Shown: positions 28,188 to 37,181 of the stretch, in pieces
Layout of the letters: each line of letters starts with the position of its first letter
Numbering within the stretch: position 1 is the first letter of the stretch
NCBI RefSeq assembly: GCF_003935425.1
Contig: NZ_RHQN01000010.1
Span: 124,001 to 188,000, forward strand
Length of the DNA: 64,000 nt
DNA from: Pseudomonas sp. v388
Lineage (GTDB): Bacteria; Pseudomonadota; Gammaproteobacteria; Pseudomonadales; Pseudomonadaceae
Reading direction: 5' to 3'
Notes under the pieces: model-generated
Seen by the model: only the letters and a program-made list of their open reading frames with translations
Told to the model about the DNA's origin: nothing
The model's database searches: none
Position numbers and translations under genes: made by a program

Positions 28188-28892
28188 ATGCAGTTGTCTA
28201 GACAATCCGAACCGCTGTACCGGGAACTGGCTGACACCCTGCGTCAGGAGTTGCACGGCTACAGTGCCGGCGACTACCTGCCCGCCGAGTTTCAACTGGC
28301 CGAACGCTTCAGTGTCAATCGCCACACGGTGCGCCGCGCCATCGATGAACTGGTGCGTGAAGGCAGTGTGCTGCGCCGCCAAGGGAAGGGCACTCAGGTG
28401 CTGGACCGGCCGCTGATCTATCCGGTCCAGGCCGACAGCGCCTACAGCCAGTCGCTGTCGGCCCAGGGCCTGGGCGTCGAAGCCGTTCTGCTGCTGCGCC
28501 GCGCCTGCACTGCCAGTCGCGACGACGCCGAGCATCTGGGGCTTGCCGAGCACGCGCCGATGATCGAGTTGCAGACCTTGCGCAAGGTCGACGGCCAGCC
28601 GGTCAGCCTGATTCGCCACCGGTATTGCGCCAGCCTTGGCGACATGCTCGCCGATTACCAGGGCGGTTCGGTTCGCCACCACCTGGCCCAGCGCGACCTG
28701 CCGCTGAGCCGCACGCTGAGCCTGATCGGCGCGCGCCTGCCGGGGCGGGAAGAGGCGGGGCTGTTGATGATGCCTCGTCACCTGCCGGTGCTCACCGTTC
28801 TGACCGTTTCCCGTGACCGCTCGGGGCGGCCGGTGGAGCTTGCCCGGTCCACCAGCCGCTCCGACCGCTTCCAGTACCAGGTGACCTTATGA
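28188..28892 (+). CDS. phnF: GntR-family (HutC subgroup) regulator PhnF
   Basis: A 234-residue repressor-type regulator of the phn genes. It has the N-terminal winged helix (GDYLPAEFQLAERFSVNRHTVRRAIDELV, residues about 25-55) and a UTRA/HutC effector domain. I chose the ATG at 28188, because MQLSRQSEPLYRELADTL lines up with the usual PhnF start; a GTG at 28161 is open but is too close to its ribosome site. The perfect palindrome TTGTCTAGACAA spans codons 3-6, suggesting autoregulation. It overlaps phnG by 4 bp. Confidence 0.92.
   Translation: MQLSRQSEPLYRELADTLRQELHGYSAGDYLPAEFQLAERFSVNRHTVRRAIDELVREGSVLRRQGKGTQVLDRPLIYPVQADSAYSQSLSAQGLGVEAVLLLRRACTASRDDAEHLGLAEHAPMIELQTLRKVDGQPVSLIRHRYCASLGDMLADYQGGSVRHHLAQRDLPLSRTLSLIGARLPGREEAGLLMMPRHLPVLTVLTVSRDRSGRPVELARSTSRSDRFQYQVTL
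28194..28205. promoter_or_regulatory. phnF: Perfect palindrome at the phnF start, operator candidate
   Basis: TTGTCTAGACAA is a perfect 12-bp dyad, six bases after the phnF start. Its TTGTC/GACAA half-sites suit a GntR dimer. Binding here would block transcription through phnF and the C-P lyase genes. Confidence 0.5.
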
Positions 28893-29356
28893 CTCAGGAA
28901 TCCACCCGACAAGAGTCCTCGCAGATCGCGCTTCGCCAGCGCTGGATCGGCATTCTGGCCCGCGCTCGCTTCGACGAGTTGAACCGGCATCAGGCTGCGT
29001 TGTGCGACACCGACGTGCAGATGATCCGCGCCCCGGAAATCGGCATGACCCTGGTGCGTGGCCGCATGGGCGGCACCGGCGCGGCGTTCAATCTGGGCGA
29101 AATGACCGTGACCCGTTGTGTGGTGCGCCTGGCGGACGGGCGTACCGGTTACAGCTACCTGGCCGGACGCGACAAACGTCATGCCGAACTGGCCGCCCTG
29201 GCCGACGCCCATCTGCAAGGCCCGCGCCAGAGCTGGTGGCTGGACGAACTGATCGAACCCCTGGCCCAGGCGCAAGCCATGCGCAGGGCGCAACAGGACG
29301 CTGAAACCGCAGCGACCAAAGTCGAATTCTTTACCCTGGTCCGAGGAGAAGACTGA
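28889..29356 (+). CDS. phnG: C-P lyase core subunit PhnG
   Basis: A 155-residue subunit of the PhnGHIJ core complex that makes ribosyl phosphonate triphosphate and cleaves the carbon-phosphorus bond. The family segments RWIGILARA, IRAPEIGMTLVRGRMGGTGAAFNLGE and TVTRCVVRL are visible. It is translationally coupled at both ends (ATGA overlap with phnF, TGATG with phnH). Confidence 0.94.
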   Translation: MTQESTRQESSQIALRQRWIGILARARFDELNRHQAALCDTDVQMIRAPEIGMTLVRGRMGGTGAAFNLGEMTVTRCVVRLADGRTGYSYLAGRDKRHAELAALADAHLQGPRQSWWLDELIEPLAQAQAMRRAQQDAETAATKVEFFTLVRGED

Positions 29357-29952
29357 TGAACCCGATCCTCCTGCAACCGGCGTTCGCCGACCCGGTGCTC
29401 GATGCCCAGCGCAGCTTCCGCGCGGCCCTCGACGCATTGGCCGGCCCCGGGGTCGTTCAGACACTGGCGGCGGCGCAACGGCCGCCCGCACTGCAAGGCC
29501 TGGACAGCGCCACTCACGCGCTGTGCCTGGCGTTGCTGGACCTGGACACCCCGCTGTGGCTGGCGCCGGCGTTCGACACGCCGGCCATTCGGGCCAACCT
29601 GGCGTTCCACTGCGGCTGCCCGCTGGTCAGCGAGCGCCGTGATGCCCGTTTCGCCTTGCTCGACGTGAGCGACACCGAGGATCTGAGCGGCTTCGACACC
29701 GGCAATGACCGCTACCCGGACCAATCCTGCACCTTGCTGGTCCAGCTGCCTGAGTTGAGCGGCGGCGCGCAGCTGAGCTGGAGCGGGCCGGGCATCGAAC
29801 GGCACAACGCTGTCGATCTGCCGTTGTCCGCCGGCTTCTGGGACCAGCGAACCGGGCGCAACGAATTTCCCCGTGGCCTGGATATGTTCTTTCTGGCCGG
29901 CAGCCGGCTCATCGGCCTGCCGCGCAGCACTCGTGTGCAGGAGCGTGCCTGA
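29356..29952 (+). CDS. phnH: C-P lyase core subunit PhnH
   Basis: A 198-residue core C-P lyase subunit with a PLP-transferase-like fold without the cofactor lysine. Landmarks are the N-terminal FADPVLDAQRSFRAALDALA and the C-terminal NEFPRGLDMFFL with the invariant PRG. With PhnG and PhnI it transfers the phosphonate onto ATP, releasing adenine. It is coupled to phnI by a shared A. Confidence 0.94.
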   Translation: MNPILLQPAFADPVLDAQRSFRAALDALAGPGVVQTLAAAQRPPALQGLDSATHALCLALLDLDTPLWLAPAFDTPAIRANLAFHCGCPLVSERRDARFALLDVSDTEDLSGFDTGNDRYPDQSCTLLVQLPELSGGAQLSWSGPGIERHNAVDLPLSAGFWDQRTGRNEFPRGLDMFFLAGSRLIGLPRSTRVQERA

Positions 29953-31043
29953 TGTATGTCGCCGTCAAAGGTGGTGAAAAAGCCATCGATAATGCCCACC
30001 GCCTGCTGGCCAGCCGCCGCCGTGGTGATACCGCGATTGCCGAACTGGCGGTCGAGCAGATCCGCCAGCAACTGCCGCTGGCCGTCGCGCGGGTCATGAC
30101 CGAAGGTTCGCTCTACGACGAGCAACTGGCGGCGCTGGCGATCAAGCAGGCCGCCGGCGATCTGGTGGAAGCGATCTTCCTGTTGCGCGCCTATCGCACG
30201 ACGCTGCCGCGCTTCTGCGCCAGCCTGCCCACCGACACGTCCGACATGCAGCTGAGTCGGCGTCTGTCGGCCACCTTCAAGGACGTGCCCGGCGGCCAGC
30301 TGTTGGGCCCGACCTTCGATTACACCCACCGCCTGCTGGATTTCACGCTGCTGGCCGAAGGCGAACATCCAGGCCCGGAGGTGGCGCCGGATGCCGCGCT
30401 GCAACCCTGTCCGCGGGTGCTGGACGTGCTGGCCAGGGAAGGGCTGATCAAGAGCGAAGCCGACAGCGGCGAGCCAGTGGCGGACATCACCCGCGAGCCG
30501 CTGGAATACCCCGCCAGCCGCGCCGAACGCTTGCAGGCGCTGGCCCGTGGCGACGAAGGCTTCCTGCTGGCGCTGGGCTATTCGACCCAGCGCGGCTACG
30601 GCCGCAACCACCCGTTCGCCGGGGAGATCCGCATCGGCGAGGTCGAGGTGTGGATCGAACCGGAGGAGCTGGGCTTTCCCATCGCCATCGGCGCCATCGA
30701 AATCACCGAGTGCGAGATGGTCAACCAGTTCGTCGGTTCGGCCAGCGAGCCTGCGCAGTTCACCCGCGGCTACGGCCTGGCGTTCGGTCAGGCCGAGCGC
30801 AAGGCCATGGGCATGGCGCTGGTGGATCGCTCGCTGCGCGCCGAGGAATACAACGAGGAAATCCAGTCGCCGGCGCAGCGGGAAGAATTCGTGCTGTCGC
30901 ACTGCGACAACGTCGAGGCCGCCGGTTTCGTTTCGCACTTGAAGCTGCCGCACTACGTGGACTTCCAGTCCGAACTGGAGCTGATCCGCAAGCTGCGCAA
31001 ACCGGCCAGCGCTGCGACCCAACCTGGGGAGAATGACCAATGA
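29952..31043 (+). CDS. phnI: C-P lyase core subunit PhnI
   Basis: A 363-residue subunit carrying the nucleosidase/transferase activity that displaces adenine from ATP with the phosphonate. It has the conserved opening MYVAVKGGEKAIDNAHRLLA, the LGYSTQRGYGRNHPFAGEIR segment and SHCDNVEAAGFVSHLKLPHY near the C-terminus. It overlaps phnJ by 4 bp. Confidence 0.95.
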   Translation: MYVAVKGGEKAIDNAHRLLASRRRGDTAIAELAVEQIRQQLPLAVARVMTEGSLYDEQLAALAIKQAAGDLVEAIFLLRAYRTTLPRFCASLPTDTSDMQLSRRLSATFKDVPGGQLLGPTFDYTHRLLDFTLLAEGEHPGPEVAPDAALQPCPRVLDVLAREGLIKSEADSGEPVADITREPLEYPASRAERLQALARGDEGFLLALGYSTQRGYGRNHPFAGEIRIGEVEVWIEPEELGFPIAIGAIEITECEMVNQFVGSASEPAQFTRGYGLAFGQAERKAMGMALVDRSLRAEEYNEEIQSPAQREEFVLSHCDNVEAAGFVSHLKLPHYVDFQSELELIRKLRKPASAATQPGENDQ

Positions 31044-31903
31044 ACGCCGCGCAATCCCGGGACACCGAATACAACTTCGCCTACCTCGACGAACAGACCA
31101 AACGCATGATTCGCCGCGCACTGCTCAAGGCGGTGGCGATTCCGGGTTACCAGGTGCCGTTCGGCGGCCGGGAAATGCCGCTGCCTTATGGCTGGGGCAC
31201 CGGCGGCATGCAGTTGACCGCCGCGATTCTGGGGGCTGAAGACGTGCTCAAGGTCATCGATCAGGGCGCGGACGACACCACCAACGCCGTGTCGATCCGC
31301 CGCTTCTTCTCGCGCACCGCCGGCATTGCCACCACCGAGCGTACCCCCGAGGCGACGGTGATCCAGACCCGCCACCGGATTCCGGAAACGCCGCTGCGCG
31401 CCGGGCAGATTCTGGTCTATCAAGTGCCGATCCCCGAGCCGCTGCGGTTCATCGAACCATCGGAGACCGAAACCCGAACCATGCACGCGCTGGACGACTA
31501 CGGGGTGATGCACGTCAAACTCTACGAAGACATCGCCACCTACGGCCATATCGCCACCAGCTACGCGTACCCGGTGATGGTCGATGAACGCTATGTGATG
31601 GACCCGTCGCCGATTCCCAAATTCGACAACCCCAAGCTGGACATGAGCCCGGCGCTGATGCTGTTCGGCGCCGGTCGCGAAAAGCGCTTGTACGCCGTGC
31701 CGCCGTTCACGCGCGTGCAAAGCCTGGACTTCGAGGATCACCCCTTCGAGGTGCAGCGTTGGGAACAATGCTGCGCCATCTGCGGCAGTCGCGATTCGTA
31801 TCTGGACGAACTGATTCTGGACGACGCCGGCACCCAGAGCTTCGTCTGTTCCGACACCGACTACTGCGCCCAGCGCACCAGCCACCAGGAGGGCGGGCAA
31901 TGA
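31040..31903 (+). CDS. phnJ: C-P lyase PhnJ, radical SAM enzyme
   Basis: The subunit that breaks the C-P bond, giving the alkane and ribosyl cyclic phosphate. The unusual radical-SAM cluster residues are intact: Cys245, Cys248, Cys270 and Cys276, four residues above E. coli C241, C244, C266 and C272. Gly36 matches the E. coli glycyl-radical Gly32 in AIPGYQVPFGGREMP. Its length of 287 is normal. The ATGA overlap with phnK couples the two. Confidence 0.96.
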   Translation: MNAAQSRDTEYNFAYLDEQTKRMIRRALLKAVAIPGYQVPFGGREMPLPYGWGTGGMQLTAAILGAEDVLKVIDQGADDTTNAVSIRRFFSRTAGIATTERTPEATVIQTRHRIPETPLRAGQILVYQVPIPEPLRFIEPSETETRTMHALDDYGVMHVKLYEDIATYGHIATSYAYPVMVDERYVMDPSPIPKFDNPKLDMSPALMLFGAGREKRLYAVPPFTRVQSLDFEDHPFEVQRWEQCCAICGSRDSYLDELILDDAGTQSFVCSDTDYCAQRTSHQEGGQ

Positions 31904-32724
31904 TCAGCGCGCACGTTATCGATGAACGGCAGACCGAGCGCCAGGCCGAGCGCGATCAGCCGCTGTTGCAGGTGCGCGGCCTGACCCGCTTGTACGGTCC
32001 GGAGAAGGGCTGCCAGGACGTCAGTTTCGATCTGTATCCGGGGGAAGTGCTGGGCATCGTCGGCGAGTCCGGCTCCGGCAAGTCCACCTTGCTGTCGCTG
32101 CTCAGCGGCCGTTGCCCACCGGATCGCGGCAGCATCGGGTATCGCGACAGCGACGGCCAATGGCTCGACCTGTACAGCGCCAGTGAAGCCGAGCGCCGCA
32201 CCTTGCTGCGCACCGAGTGGGGGTTTGTCGAGCAGAACCCCCGTGACGGCCTGCGCATGGGCGTGTCTGCCGGCGCCAATATCGGCGAGCGGCTGATGGC
32301 CCAGGGCCTGCGCAATTACGGGCAGCTGCGCGCAGCCGGGCTGGACTGGCTGACGCAGGTGGAAATCGACCCTGCGCGGATCGACGATCTGCCGCGCACG
32401 TTTTCCGGGGGCATGCAGCAGCGTTTGCAGATAGCCCGCAATCTGGTGTCCAGCCCGCGCCTGGTGTTTATGGATGAACCTACCGGCGGGCTGGATGTTT
32501 CAGTGCAGGCGCGCTTGCTCGACTTGCTGCGCGGGCTGGTCCGGGAGCTGGACCTGGCGGTGGTGATCGTCACCCACGACCTGGCCGTGGCGCGGCTGCT
32601 GGCCGACCGGCTGATGGTCATGCGCCGCTCCAGCGTGGTGGAAACCGGGTTGACCGACCAGATTCTCGACGATCCGCAGCATCCGTACTCGCAACTGCTG
32701 GTGTCTTCGGTACTGCAACCATGA
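31900..32724 (+). CDS. phnK: C-P lyase ABC-type protein PhnK
   Basis: A 274-residue ABC ATPase without a membrane partner. In E. coli it docks on the PhnGHIJ core and supports turnover. It has Walker A GESGSGKST, signature FSGGMQQRLQIAR and Walker B VFMDEPTGGLDV. The N-terminus has about 20 extra polar residues (DERQTERQAERDQ) before the usual domain start; the ATG overlapping the phnJ stop fits the operon's coupling. Confidence 0.94.
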   Translation: MISAHVIDERQTERQAERDQPLLQVRGLTRLYGPEKGCQDVSFDLYPGEVLGIVGESGSGKSTLLSLLSGRCPPDRGSIGYRDSDGQWLDLYSASEAERRTLLRTEWGFVEQNPRDGLRMGVSAGANIGERLMAQGLRNYGQLRAAGLDWLTQVEIDPARIDDLPRTFSGGMQQRLQIARNLVSSPRLVFMDEPTGGLDVSVQARLLDLLRGLVRELDLAVVIVTHDLAVARLLADRLMVMRRSSVVETGLTDQILDDPQHPYSQLLVSSVLQP

Positions 32725-32746
32725 GCCGGTTTGAGGAACGCAACTG

Positions 32747-33463
32747 ATGAATACCGTGATCGAGGTCCGTGACCTCTCCAAGACTTTTACCCTGCATCAA
32801 CAGAACGGCGTGGTGCTCAAGGTCCTGCGTGGCCTGAACTTCTCGGTGCGCAGCGGCGAATGCCTGGTGCTGCACGGGCAATCCGGCGCCGGCAAGAGCA
32901 CCTTGTTGCGCACCCTGTACGGCAATTACCTGCCTGCCGGCGGCAGCATTGGCCTGCAACATGACGGCGGGTGGGTCGAACTGGTCGGCGCCGAACCGCG
33001 CGCGGTGCTGGAAGTGCGGCGGCGCACGCTGGGTTACGTCAGCCAGTTCCTGCGCGTGATTCCCAGGGTCAGCAGTCTGGAGGTGGTAATGGAGCCGGCG
33101 CTGGCCCGAGGCTGGTCGCGGCCACAGGCCCGGCAACGGGCCGAAGCGCTGCTGACCCGGCTGAACATCCCCGCACGTCTGTGGCAGTTGGCGCCCGGCA
33201 CCTTTTCCGGCGGTGAGCAGCAACGCATCAACATCGCTCGCGGCTTTATGGTGGCGTGGCCGATCCTGTTGCTCGACGAACCCACCGCATCGCTGGACGA
33301 GACCAATCGGCAAGTGGTGCTGGAACTGATCGAAGAAGCCAAGGCCGCCGACAGCGCCGTGATCGGCATCTTCCACGACCGCACCGCCCGCGAGGCGGTT
33401 GCCGATCGCCATCTGGACATGACTCCCCTCGACCTGACCGCCAAGGAGCTGCTGCAATGCTGA
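32747..33463 (+). CDS. phnL: C-P lyase ABC-type protein PhnL
   Basis: A 238-residue ABC ATPase with Walker [10 protein letters not shown], signature [13 protein letters not shown] and Walker [13 protein letters not shown]. It is needed for C-P lyase function and binds PhnK on the core complex. The 22-bp gap after phnK is the only real spacing in the GHIJKLMN run; GAGGAACGCAACTG gives it its own ribosome site. It overlaps phnM. Confidence 0.94.
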   Translation: MNTVIEVRDLSKTFTLHQQNGVVLKVLRGLNFSVRSGECLVLHGQSGAGKSTLLRTLYGNYLPAGGSIGLQHDGGWVELVGAEPRAVLEVRRRTLGYVSQFLRVIPRVSSLEVVMEPALARGWSRPQARQRAEALLTRLNIPARLWQLAPGTFSGGEQQRINIARGFMVAWPILLLDEPTASLDETNRQVVLELIEEAKAADSAVIGIFHDRTAREAVADRHLDMTPLDLTAKELLQC

Positions 33464-34602
33464 GCGAACGGATTTTCACCAATGCCCGAGTCGTCACCGG
33501 CGAGCAGGTGTTCGACGGCACAGTTGTGTGCCGCGACGGCGTGATCATCGACCTGGATGAGTCGCGCAGCCGGTCGAGCCAGGCGCTGGATCTGGACGGC
33601 GACTTTCTGTTGCCGGGTCTGGTGGAGTTGCACACCGACAACCTGGAAAAGCACTTGTCGCCGCGCCCCGGCGTGGACTGGCCGTCGACGCCGGCCGTCA
33701 TCAGCCACGACGCGCAGATCGTCGCCGCCGGGATCACGACCGTGTTCGATGCGCTGTCCATCGGCGACGTCAATCCCAAGGGCAAGCGCATGCAGCAGCT
33801 ACCGGCGATGCTCGACGCCATCGCTGCCGCCAACGCTGCCGGCCTGACCCGAGCCGAGCACCTGCTGCATCTGCGCTGCGAGGTCAGCCATCCGGATACG
33901 CTCAGCGTGTTTCGCGACCTGATCCAACAGCCGCTGGTGCAACTGGTGTCGGTCATGGATCACGCACCCGGCCAGCGCCAGTTCGCCCTCGAATCCAAGT
34001 ACCGCGAGTACTACATGGGCAAGTACCACCTGAACGCGGCGCAGATGGATCAGTTCATTGTCGAGCAGGTGGCCAACTCCGAGCGGTACGCCGACAGCTA
34101 CCGGCGCGCGATTGTCGAGCTGTGCCACGCCCGTGGCCTGTCCATTGCCAGCCACGACGATGCCACCATCGCTCATGTCGAGGAGTCGGCAGGCTACGGC
34201 ATGAACATCGCCGAATTTCCCACGACCGTTGAGGCGGCCCGGCGTTGTCGGCAGTTGGGCATGAGTGTTCTGATGGGCGCGCCCAATGTGGTGCGCGGCG
34301 GTTCGCACTCGGGCAACGTGGCTGCCACGGCGTTGGCCAAAGAAGGGCTACTGGATATCCTCTCCAGCGACTATTATCCGGCCAGCCTTTTACAGGCAGC
34401 GTTCATGCTCGCGGACCCGGATGACGAGCGCACACTCGCCGCGGCGCTCAGTACAGTGTCCGGCGCACCGGCGAAGGCCGCGGGCCTGCATGATCGCGGA
34501 GAGATCCGGGTCGGGCTGCGCGCCGACCTGGTCCAGGCGCGGACACACGGCAGCCTGCCGGTGATCCAGAGCGTCTGGCGACAAGGCAAGAGGGTGTTCT
34601 GA
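33457..34602 (+). CDS. phnM: Ribosyl triphosphonate pyrophosphohydrolase PhnM
   Basis: A 381-residue amidohydrolase-superfamily enzyme that removes pyrophosphate from ribosyl phosphonate triphosphate before bond cleavage by PhnJ. Metal-site motifs are [11 protein letters not shown] near the N-terminus, [18 protein letters not shown] and the late SSDYYPAS. A frame open to 33256 is only overlap with phnL; the ATG at 33457 fits the coupling. Confidence 0.95.
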   Translation: MLSERIFTNARVVTGEQVFDGTVVCRDGVIIDLDESRSRSSQALDLDGDFLLPGLVELHTDNLEKHLSPRPGVDWPSTPAVISHDAQIVAAGITTVFDALSIGDVNPKGKRMQQLPAMLDAIAAANAAGLTRAEHLLHLRCEVSHPDTLSVFRDLIQQPLVQLVSVMDHAPGQRQFALESKYREYYMGKYHLNAAQMDQFIVEQVANSERYADSYRRAIVELCHARGLSIASHDDATIAHVEESAGYGMNIAEFPTTVEAARRCRQLGMSVLMGAPNVVRGGSHSGNVAATALAKEGLLDILSSDYYPASLLQAAFMLADPDDERTLAAALSTVSGAPAKAAGLHDRGEIRVGLRADLVQARTHGSLPVIQSVWRQGKRVF

Positions 34603-35168
34603 TGGTTGGCAGGTTGATCTATCTCATCGGGCCGTCGGGCTCAGGCAAGGACAGCCTGCTGGATGCCGCCCGGGAAACCCTGGGCCGGCGCGGCTGCCGC
34701 ATCGTGCGCCGGGTGATCACCCGTTCCGCTGAAGCGGTGGGCGAGGCGGCCCAGGCGGTCAGCGTCGAGCAGTTCGAGGCGATGCGCGAGCGTGGCGCCT
34801 TCGCGCTGTGCTGGCAGGCCAACGGTCTGCACTACGGCATTCCCATCGAGATCGATCAGTGGCTGCTGGAGGGCCACGACGTGCTGATCAACGGCTCGCG
34901 TGCCCACCTGGCCCAGGCGCAGTCGCGCTATCCGAAGTTGCTTGCCGTGTTGCTGACCGTGAATCAGGACGTATTGCGTCAACGCCTGCTGGCCCGCAGC
35001 CGTGAGTCGGTGGCGGAGATCGAGGCGCGTCTGGAGCGCAATGCGCGCTTTGCCGGCGACCTGTTGTCGAGCAATCCGTCGGTGTTTTCGCTGGATAACT
35101 CAGGCGACCTGCAGCAGACCGTTGCCGCGCTGATCAGCCATCTGGACCGCCAGCCGGCATGCGCCTGA
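34602..35168 (+). CDS. phnN: Ribose 1,5-bisphosphokinase PhnN
   Basis: A 188-residue P-loop kinase (GPSGSGKDSLL at residues 10-20) that converts ribose 1,5-bisphosphate to PRPP, the last step of the pathway. The guanylate-kinase-like core shows VITRSAEAVGE and LLTVNQDVLRQRLLARSRES. It shares one base with phnM and overlaps phnP by 10 bp. Confidence 0.94.
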   Translation: MVGRLIYLIGPSGSGKDSLLDAARETLGRRGCRIVRRVITRSAEAVGEAAQAVSVEQFEAMRERGAFALCWQANGLHYGIPIEIDQWLLEGHDVLINGSRAHLAQAQSRYPKLLAVLLTVNQDVLRQRLLARSRESVAEIEARLERNARFAGDLLSSNPSVFSLDNSGDLQQTVAALISHLDRQPACA

Positions 35169-35908
35169 CCCTGCTGGGAACCGGCGACGCGCGGCAGGTT
35201 CCCGTCTACGGCTGTTCCTGTCCGGCCTGTGACGCGGCGCGCAGCGACAGCCGTTTGCGGCGTTTGCCGTGCAGCGCGCTGATCGAATGCGAAGGTCAGC
35301 GCTGGCTGATCGACAGCGGCTTGCCGGACCTTGCCGAACGTTTCCCGCCTCACAGCCTCAACGGCATCCTGCAGACCCATTACCATGCCGATCACGCTCA
35401 GGGTTTGCTGCACTTGCGCTGGGGGCAGGGCCTGGTCATTCCGGTCTTCGGCCCGGCAGACTGCGAGGGCCTGGCGGATCTGTACAAGCACCCGGGGATC
35501 CTGGATTTCAGCCGGCCGTTCGCCGCTTTCGAAACGCGGACACTGGGCGCCCTGCAGGTGACCGCGCTGCCGCTGGTGCATTCCAGGCCTACGTTCGGTT
35601 ACCTGTTCGAGGGCGGCGGCCGCAGGCTGGCCTATCTGACCGATACCGTCGGTCTGCCGCGGGACACCGCTGACTACCTGCAGCGTCAGCCGCTCGATGC
35701 GCTGATTCTGGACTGCTCCATGCCGCCCCAACCGCAGGCCCCACGCAACCACAACGATTTGAACCTGGCGCTGCAGACCGTCGATCAACTGCAGCCGCGC
35801 CAGACCGTGCTGACCCACATCGGCCATACCCTCGACGCCTGGCTGCTGGCCGAGCCCCGGCGGTTGCCGGCCAATGTCCGGATCGGGCGGGAAGGGCTGG
35901 TGGTCTGA
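35159..35908 (+). CDS. phnP: Cyclic ribose phosphate phosphodiesterase PhnP
   Basis: A 249-residue metallo-beta-lactamase-fold enzyme that opens the 5-phosphoribosyl 1,2-cyclic phosphate made by PhnJ. The metal motif is TYHADHAQG-like (QTHYHADHAQG) and a late THIGHT follows. The Cys pair in YGCSCPAC probably binds a structural zinc, as in E. coli PhnP. The operon ends here, with no phnO acetyltransferase. Confidence 0.95.
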   Translation: MRLTLLGTGDARQVPVYGCSCPACDAARSDSRLRRLPCSALIECEGQRWLIDSGLPDLAERFPPHSLNGILQTHYHADHAQGLLHLRWGQGLVIPVFGPADCEGLADLYKHPGILDFSRPFAAFETRTLGALQVTALPLVHSRPTFGYLFEGGGRRLAYLTDTVGLPRDTADYLQRQPLDALILDCSMPPQPQAPRNHNDLNLALQTVDQLQPRQTVLTHIGHTLDAWLLAEPRRLPANVRIGREGLVV

Positions 35909-35938
35909 TTTCGCCAGCCGGTTGCCGGCGAAGCTCCA
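35909..35938. repeat. REP-like hairpin closing the phn operon
   Basis: TTCGCC and GGCGAA enclose GCCGG-TT-GCCGG, resembling a Pseudomonas REP unit directly after the phnP stop. It may protect or end the phn transcript. The rest of the gap to 36097 shows no gene. Confidence 0.55.
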
Positions 35939-36097
35939 TTCAGCGCGCGGTATCTGCCCATCAGGCCCAACGGCACGCTGCATGTTCTGCATTCCTGTCT
36001 AGGCTCAACCCCGCACCTTCGACGCGCCGGGTTCGGTGTACGTCGCTCGAACGTCGCTCATCTCCGATAACGCTGCACAATCCGAGGATCGATAGTC

Positions 36098-36919
36098 ATG
36101 AGCTTGTTGAAAGTCAAAGACGGCACCGAAATCTATTACAAGGACTGGGGCACCGGGCAGCCGGTGGTGTTTTCCCATGGCTGGCCGCTGGACGCCGATG
36201 CATGGGACAGCCAGATGAACTTCCTGGGTCGCCAGGGCCTGCGGGTGATCGCCCACGACCGGCGTGGTCATGGTCGCTCTGGCCAGAGCTGGGAAGGCAA
36301 CGAGATGGACACCTATGCCGACGACCTGGCCGAGTTGTTCGAAGCGCTGGACCTCAGGGACGCCATTATGGTCGGTCATTCCACCGGCGGCGGCGAGGTG
36401 GCGCGGTACATCGGCCGCCACGGTACTTCGCGGGTGGCCAAGGCGGTACTGATCGGCGCGGTCCCGCCCATCATGCTCAAGACCGACGCCAACCCCGATG
36501 GCTTGCCCATCGAGGTCTTCGACCAGATCCGCGAAGGGGTTACGACTAACCGTTCGCAATTCTTCAAAGACCTGGCGGTGCCGTTCTATGGCTACAACCG
36601 CGATAACGCCGCCGTGTCCCAAGGCATGATCGACTCGTTCTGGGCCATCGGCATGCTGGGCTCGATCAAGGGCGAACTGGACTGCATCAAAGCGTTTTCC
36701 GAAACCGATTTCACCGCCGATCTGCAGCGCTTCGACGTGCCAACCCTGATCCTGCACGGCGACGACGACCAGATCGTGCCCATCGGCGCCTCGGCGCTCA
36801 AGACCGTGGAGCAGGTGCCGGGCGCGGTGCTCAAGATCATTCCCGGTGCGCCGCATGGCATGTGCACGACCCTGGCCGATGAAATCAATCGGTATCTGCT
36901 GGACTTCATCAGGCAGTAA
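36098..36919 (+). CDS. Alpha/beta hydrolase, non-haem chloroperoxidase/arylesterase family
   Basis: A 273-residue cytoplasmic hydrolase closely following the Pseudomonas arylesterase / cofactor-free haloperoxidase pattern: [16 protein letters not shown], the nucleophile elbow [14 protein letters not shown], Asp in HGDDDQIVP and His in APHGMCTT. Such enzymes hydrolyse esters and can form peracids with peroxide. The natural substrate is not predictable here. GAGG lies before the ATG. It is a single gene between the phn operon and gcd. Confidence 0.9.
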   Translation: MSLLKVKDGTEIYYKDWGTGQPVVFSHGWPLDADAWDSQMNFLGRQGLRVIAHDRRGHGRSGQSWEGNEMDTYADDLAELFEALDLRDAIMVGHSTGGGEVARYIGRHGTSRVAKAVLIGAVPPIMLKTDANPDGLPIEVFDQIREGVTTNRSQFFKDLAVPFYGYNRDNAAVSQGMIDSFWAIGMLGSIKGELDCIKAFSETDFTADLQRFDVPTLILHGDDDQIVPIGASALKTVEQVPGAVLKIIPGAPHGMCTTLADEINRYLLDFIRQ

Positions 36920-37020
36920 CCCTTGCCTGTCGACGCTCTGAACGCGCACGCCCGTGGGATTTCCGCACCGCCTGACGGGCACGGGCCTGCCGCGCAAAAA
37001 CGGTTCGATAATCGCCCCCA

Positions 37021-37053
37021 TTCTGCAAGCCCCGTGTGCCGGGGCCTGCAGAA
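37021..37053. other. Long hairpin upstream of gcd
   Basis: TTCTGCA-a-GCCCCG (37021-37034) pairs with CGGGGC-c-TGCAGAA (37040-37053), giving 13 base pairs with one A-C mismatch and a 5-nt loop. No T-run follows. It may end the esterase transcript or lie in the gcd leader. Confidence 0.5.
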
Positions 37054-37181
37054 CCCATGCTGCCGCTCGTTTATCCAACCGGGGTCTATTCTTGGAACAG
37101 TGACGGGGTGCGGCAGTTTGTCATTGGGAAAGGGCTAGTACATTCTGCGCGGCTGTTTTGACTGGACGAGCTGAAAACATC

